From an uncultured Collinsella sp. (GTDB lineage Bacteria > Actinomycetota > Coriobacteriia > Coriobacteriales > Coriobacteriaceae): DNA of 9,120 nt. Below, in pieces: positions 6,753 to 9,120 of the stretch (the stretch's first letter is position 1; the number at the start of each line of letters is the position of its first letter). The position numbers and the translations under genes were made by a program. The stretch covers positions 1 to 9,120 of the forward strand of contig UQLI01000047.1 of NCBI GenBank assembly GCA_900541715.1, in the 5' to 3' direction. The notes under the pieces were generated by a model. The model searched no databases and was not told where the DNA came from. It was given only the letters and a program-made list of their open reading frames with translations.

Positions 6753-8642
6753 CTAAGCCTTGGCGGTCTCGGCGTCGGCGGGAGCCTCGGCAGCAGCGGC
6801 GCGGCCATACTCGGCCTTGCCCATCTCGGACCACTCGGGCTCCTCGTCGGGCATGGAGCCAGCCTCCTTGCCGAAGAACTCCTTGAGGCAGTTAACGGCA
6901 ACGATGAGGCCCAGGACCATCAGCAGGACGGCAAAGACGAGCTGCAGGCCCTTGGTGGCGGCGACGGAGACGGCGGCCGTGGTGGCGGTAGCCGGGATGG
7001 TACCGAAGAAGCCGTAAGCCTGGACGGCGGTCATGCAGCCCATGGCGCTCTGGACCAGCGAGGTGAAGGTGCAGCAGAGCAGGAAGGCGACGGGCACGTA
7101 GAGCATCCAACCCTTGCGGCCGGTGCACTTGCAGAACACGGCGAGGGTGATCATGGTCATGCCGCCGAGCAGCTGGTTGGAAGCACCAAAGAGCGGCCAG
7201 ATGTTGGCATAGCCACCAAAAGCGAGGGCGAGACCGGGAAGCAGGGTGACGACCGTGGCGAACCAGGGGTTGCCGAGGACCTTCATGTAGCCAGCCTTGG
7301 ACTCGATGGCCAGGGCGTCGTTGGTCTGGGCAAAGAACTCGGAGAACGAGGTGCGGGCGATGCGGGCGACGGCGTCGAGCGAGGTCAGAGCCAGAGCGGA
7401 AACGTTCATGGTCATGAAGACGGTAGCGAGCGTGCCGTCAACACCGAAGGCTTGCATACCGCGGGAGATGCCAGCGGCGAAGATCTGGAACGGGGTGGAA
7501 GCGACGCCGGCGTTGAGGGCGCCGGTACCGGCGGTGTTCATGTCGGAGAACATGATGCCGGCGACGATGATGGCAAGGATGCCGACGAAGGACTCGACGA
7601 TCATGGCGCCATAACCGACCTTGACGGCGTCCTGCTCCTTCTCGACCTGCTTAGAAGAGGTGCCGGAAGAAACGAGGCTGTGGAAACCGGAGAGAGCACC
7701 GCAAGCGACGGAGACGAACAGGACCGGGAACATCATGCCGGAGGCAGTGGAGAAGCCGGTGAAGACCGGAGCGGTGATAGTGGCCTGACCGTTGACGCCC
7801 AGGACGACGATGCCGAGGACAGCGCAGACGATCATGACGATCATCATGATTGAAGTGAGGTAGTCACGCGGGGTCTTGAGCATCTGGATGGGCATAGCGC
7901 CAGCGAAGACCAGGTAGACCATGACGACGGCGAACCACTGGAACTTATCCAGGTAGACCGGGAACTGCATACCGACGGCGAACATGAGAACCATGAGGAC
8001 CACGCCGGTGACGAACTCGGCAGCGCCGGTGAGGTTGAACTTCTTCTGGGCCCAACCAAAGGCGATAGCGACGAAGGTGAACAGGATGGAGATGGTACCA
8101 GCGCAGCCGGCGGCATAGGACTTGGTGAAGTCGATGGCACCGGTAGCAGCACCAGAAGCGTCAACGGCCGGGGTGAACATGAACGTCTTGCAGACCATGT
8201 CGGTGAAAGCGGCGATGACGATGATGCAGAACAGCCAGCAGAACAGCAGGAACAGGCGACGGCCAGTCTTGCCGATGTACTTCTCGATGAGCTGAGCGAG
8301 CGACTTGCCGTTGTTCTTCATCGAAGCGTACAGAGCACCAAAGTCGTGGACTGCACCAAAGAAGATGCCGCCGACGAGGACCCAGAGCACGACGGGCAGC
8401 CAGCCAAAGGCCATGGCGACGATCGTACCCGTAACAGGACCAGCACCGCAGATCGAGCTGAACTGGTGCGAGAACGCGGTGAAGGCGGAGACGGGCGAGA
8501 AGCTCTTGCCGTCCTTCATGCGCTTGGCCGGCGTGAGGGCCTCTTTGTCAACGCCCCACTTGTTGGCCAGCCATCGGCCATAGCCCAGATAGCCGCAGGC
8601 GAGCACCGCCGCGGCCACAACCATGAGCAAAACTCCGTTCAT
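6753..8642 (-). CDS. cstA: CstA-family carbon starvation protein, peptide/pyruvate transporter
   Basis: This 629-residue polytopic inner-membrane protein has hydrophobic segments from residue 2 onward and a hydrophilic acidic/Ala-rich C-terminal tail (about 590-629). Family signatures are FSSICGAGPVTG (61-72), CGALSGFHSLVSSGT (314-328) and FGASNQLLGG (485-494). In E. coli, CstA and its paralog BtsT (YjiY) import peptides and/or pyruvate when carbon is scarce. Whether this protein prefers peptides, pyruvate or both cannot be told from sequence. It is somewhat shorter than the E. coli proteins (about 700 residues), mainly at the ends. The ATG at 8642 is preceded by AGGAGG at 7 nt spacing, which fixes the start. 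No YbdD-like partner follows. The gene is transcribed alone, from a long leader with an internal terminator to a strong terminator at 6713. Confidence 0.95.
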   Translation of the reverse strand: MNGVLLMVVAAAVLACGYLGYGRWLANKWGVDKEALTPAKRMKDGKSFSPVSAFTAFSHQFSSICGAGPVTGTIVAMAFGWLPVVLWVLVGGIFFGAVHDFGALYASMKNNGKSLAQLIEKYIGKTGRRLFLLFCWLFCIIVIAAFTDMVCKTFMFTPAVDASGAATGAIDFTKSYAAGCAGTISILFTFVAIAFGWAQKKFNLTGAAEFVTGVVLMVLMFAVGMQFPVYLDKFQWFAVVMVYLVFAGAMPIQMLKTPRDYLTSIMMIVMIVCAVLGIVVLGVNGQATITAPVFTGFSTASGMMFPVLFVSVACGALSGFHSLVSSGTSSKQVEKEQDAVKVGYGAMIVESFVGILAIIVAGIMFSDMNTAGTGALNAGVASTPFQIFAAGISRGMQAFGVDGTLATVFMTMNVSALALTSLDAVARIARTSFSEFFAQTNDALAIESKAGYMKVLGNPWFATVVTLLPGLALAFGGYANIWPLFGASNQLLGGMTMITLAVFCKCTGRKGWMLYVPVAFLLCCTFTSLVQSAMGCMTAVQAYGFFGTIPATATTAAVSVAATKGLQLVFAVLLMVLGLIVAVNCLKEFFGKEAGSMPDEEPEWSEMGKAEYGRAAAAEAPADAETAKA

Positions 8643-8649
8643 TACATTT

Positions 8650-8655
8650 CCTCCT
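8650..8655 (-). promoter_or_regulatory. Ribosome binding site of cstA
   Basis: AGGAGG on the - strand, spaced 7 nt from the ATG at 8642, is a near-perfect Shine-Dalgarno sequence. It lies beyond the leader terminator, so translation is unhindered once transcription passes it. Confidence 0.85.
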
Positions 8656-8677
8656 CTAAAAAGAACTTCCTAGACAT

Positions 8678-8716
8678 AAAAAATGAGGGCCGTCGGTTGC
8701 GCTCGACGGCCCTCAT
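8678..8716 (-). terminator. Leader (attenuator) terminator upstream of cstA
   Basis: On the - strand, ATGAGGGCCGTCG (8716-8704) pairs perfectly over 13 bp with CGACGGCCCTCAT (8695-8683) around an 8-nt loop, followed by a run of T (8683-8678). It ends about 35 nt before the cstA ATG and well downstream of the best promoter. It would therefore stop most cstA transcripts unless overcome. Read on the + strand it lacks a T-tract. Confidence 0.85.
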
Positions 8717-8723
8717 CTTCATC

Positions 8724-8765
8724 AGCCGCCCGTTATCGTACGGGCTAGCTGTATGTGCTAACCCG
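8724..8765 (-). promoter_or_regulatory. Mutually exclusive hairpins in the cstA leader
   Basis: CGGGTTAGC (8765-8757) can pair with GCTAGCCCG (8749-8741), 9 bp with one G-U. Alternatively GCCCGT (8745-8740) pairs with ACGGGC (8733-8728), extended by AGC/GCT. Both use 8741-8745, so only one can form at a time. The first also competes with the upstream CGCATCAG/CTGATGCG stem (8805-8798 with 8771-8764). This switch-like layout precedes the terminator. Confidence 0.55.
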
Positions 8766-8767
8766 CA

Positions 8768-8812
8768 TCAGATAATTACTACGCTGATAATGTTTAGCTG
8801 ATGCGTGAACAT
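8768..8812 (-). CDS. Putative Ile/Val-rich leader peptide of cstA
   Basis: A 14-codon frame, MFTHQLNIISVVII then TGA, lies in the cstA leader between promoter and terminator. AAGAGGA (8829-8823) is 10 nt upstream of the ATG at 8812, a long but usable spacing. Six of the last seven codons are Ile or Val. The frame can also begin at ATG 8836 (22 codons), but that start lacks a ribosome site. The frame covers one arm of the 8805-8764 stem and its stop lies in the other arm, as expected if a ribosome on this ORF controls leader folding. The role is inferred from layout. An ORF this short could be chance. Confidence 0.35.
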   Translation of the reverse strand: MFTHQLNIISVVII

Positions 8813-8836
8813 GTCTAAGAAATCCTCTTCAATCAT

Positions 8837-8865
8837 GATGTGAACGATCCGTGCGTGTTCACATC
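8837..8865 (-). promoter_or_regulatory. Perfect 9-bp inverted repeat near the cstA transcript 5' end
   Basis: GATGTGAAC (8865-8857) and GTTCACATC (8845-8837) are exact reverse complements with an 11-nt spacer, just after the predicted transcription start. The repeat ends at the base before ATG 8836. It could be a 5' RNA hairpin or a dimeric operator. Part of it (GTTCACNCATCA-like) recurs at 8810-8799. Confidence 0.5.
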
Positions 8866-8883
8866 CCCCAGTGGTTGAAAAGG

Positions 8884-8912
8884 AGTATGAAACTTTAGTT
8901 ACCTAAAGTCAA
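8884..8912 (-). promoter_or_regulatory. Promoter of cstA
   Basis: On the - strand, TTGACT (8912-8907), a 17-nt spacer and CATACT (8889-8884) form a good sigma-70-type promoter. It predicts a start near 8877 and a leader of about 235 nt. TTTTCAAC/GTTGAAAA inverted copies flank it (8881-8874 and 8937-8930). Confidence 0.65.
8892..8909. promoter_or_regulatory. Palindromic operator-like site inside the cstA promoter spacer
   Basis: ACTTTAG-GTAA-CTAAAGT is a perfect 7-bp inverted repeat occupying most of the spacer between -35 and -10. That is a classic repressor position. The regulator is not in the window. Confidence 0.45.
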
Positions 8913-8940
8913 CGCAAATTTGTAATGAGTTTTCAACTTT

Positions 8941-9048
8941 TTTGGATTTCTCGGTATAAAACGCCACTGACCTCGGACTTTACCCCACGACAGTTTTTGC
9001 ATGAGAGATGCCCCTGAGAGCCGCGGGAGCCGGGCGGCGCATATGAAC
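8941..9048. other. Upstream spacer between the cstA promoter and the second repeat copy
   Basis: No gene is evident. On the + strand TATAAA (8955-8960) is a fair -10 with only a poor -35 (TTCAAC, 8932-8937), which leaves open a divergent transcript toward the right edge. A small GCAT/ATGC hairpin lies at 8999-9011, followed by a GC-rich stretch. Confidence 0.35.
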
Positions 9049-9051
9049 TTT

Positions 9052-9120
9052 ATCGCGAGTTCCACACGCAAAGAAGGCCACTTAATGTGGCCTTCGTCTT
9101 GCGCAGGACTGTAGAGCAGG
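9052..9120 (+). repeat. 69-nt structured repeat, copy 2 (reaches the window edge)
   Basis: This copy matches 4288-4356 at 62 of 69 positions. The central stem here is GAAGGCCAC-TTAAT-GTGGCCTTC, and the outer helix CGCAA/TTGCG is fully paired. It is not preceded by the 34-bp arm found around copy 1, so the core is separable from those arms. The 3' boundary may lie beyond base 9120. Confidence 0.8.

Noticed and set aside
5343..7853. Very long open frame on the + strand (836 codons)
   Set aside because: It lies antisense to both the JetD-like gene and cstA and spans the terminator between them. Its translation is Leu/Arg/Gly-rich low complexity with no domain, as expected from GC-rich shadow frames.
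8678..8912. T-box riboswitch upstream of cstA
   Set aside because: I could not find the T-box consensus (AGGGTGGNACCGCG-like) or a specifier loop layout before the terminator.

Overview
This window looks like the chromosome of a high-GC, gut-associated actinobacterium of the class Coriobacteriia. My best guess is Collinsella or a close relative. The guess rests on base composition, gene content and the style of dispersed hairpin repeats, and it is an inference, not a database result. No phage, transposase, CRISPR array or antibiotic-resistance gene is visible.

Layout. (1) 1-1764, +: the 3' part of a PTS sugar permease whose EIIC and EIIB domains are fused in frame to a C-terminal Cof-type HAD phosphatase. 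(2) 1878-2903, +: a trans-polyprenyl diphosphate synthase. (3) 3042-3947, +: a CwlM-like protein with two peptidoglycan-binding repeats and a shrunken, apparently dead amidase-like C-terminus. (4) 3986-4060, +: tRNA-Gln(TTG) with encoded CCA. (5) 4061-4397: a gene-free stretch with an inverted copy of the tRNA T-arm and a perfect 34-bp inverted repeat that brackets a 69-nt structured repeat. (6) 4398-6569, -: a Toprim protein resembling the C-terminal part of Wadjet JetD, carrying a roughly 300-residue disordered insert and with no Wadjet partners in view. (7) 6675-6713: a strong terminator. (8) 6753-8642, -: a CstA-family peptide/pyruvate transporter. (9) 8643-9120: a long regulatory leader for cstA, then a second copy of the 69-nt repeat at the window edge.

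The genes do not form one pathway. The three + strand genes are separated by 100-140 bp and look individually transcribed. The two - strand genes are separated by a terminator.

The most notable points are the cstA leader and the 69-nt repeat. The leader has a promoter with a palindrome in its spacer, a possible short ORF ending in Ile/Val codons, mutually exclusive hairpins and an intrinsic terminator, which suggests transcription attenuation. In the repeat, six of the seven differences between the two copies fall at predicted paired positions, which suggests a selected RNA or DNA structure. The PTS-HAD fusion, the CwlM-like pseudo-amidase and the orphan JetD-like protein also deserve follow-up.
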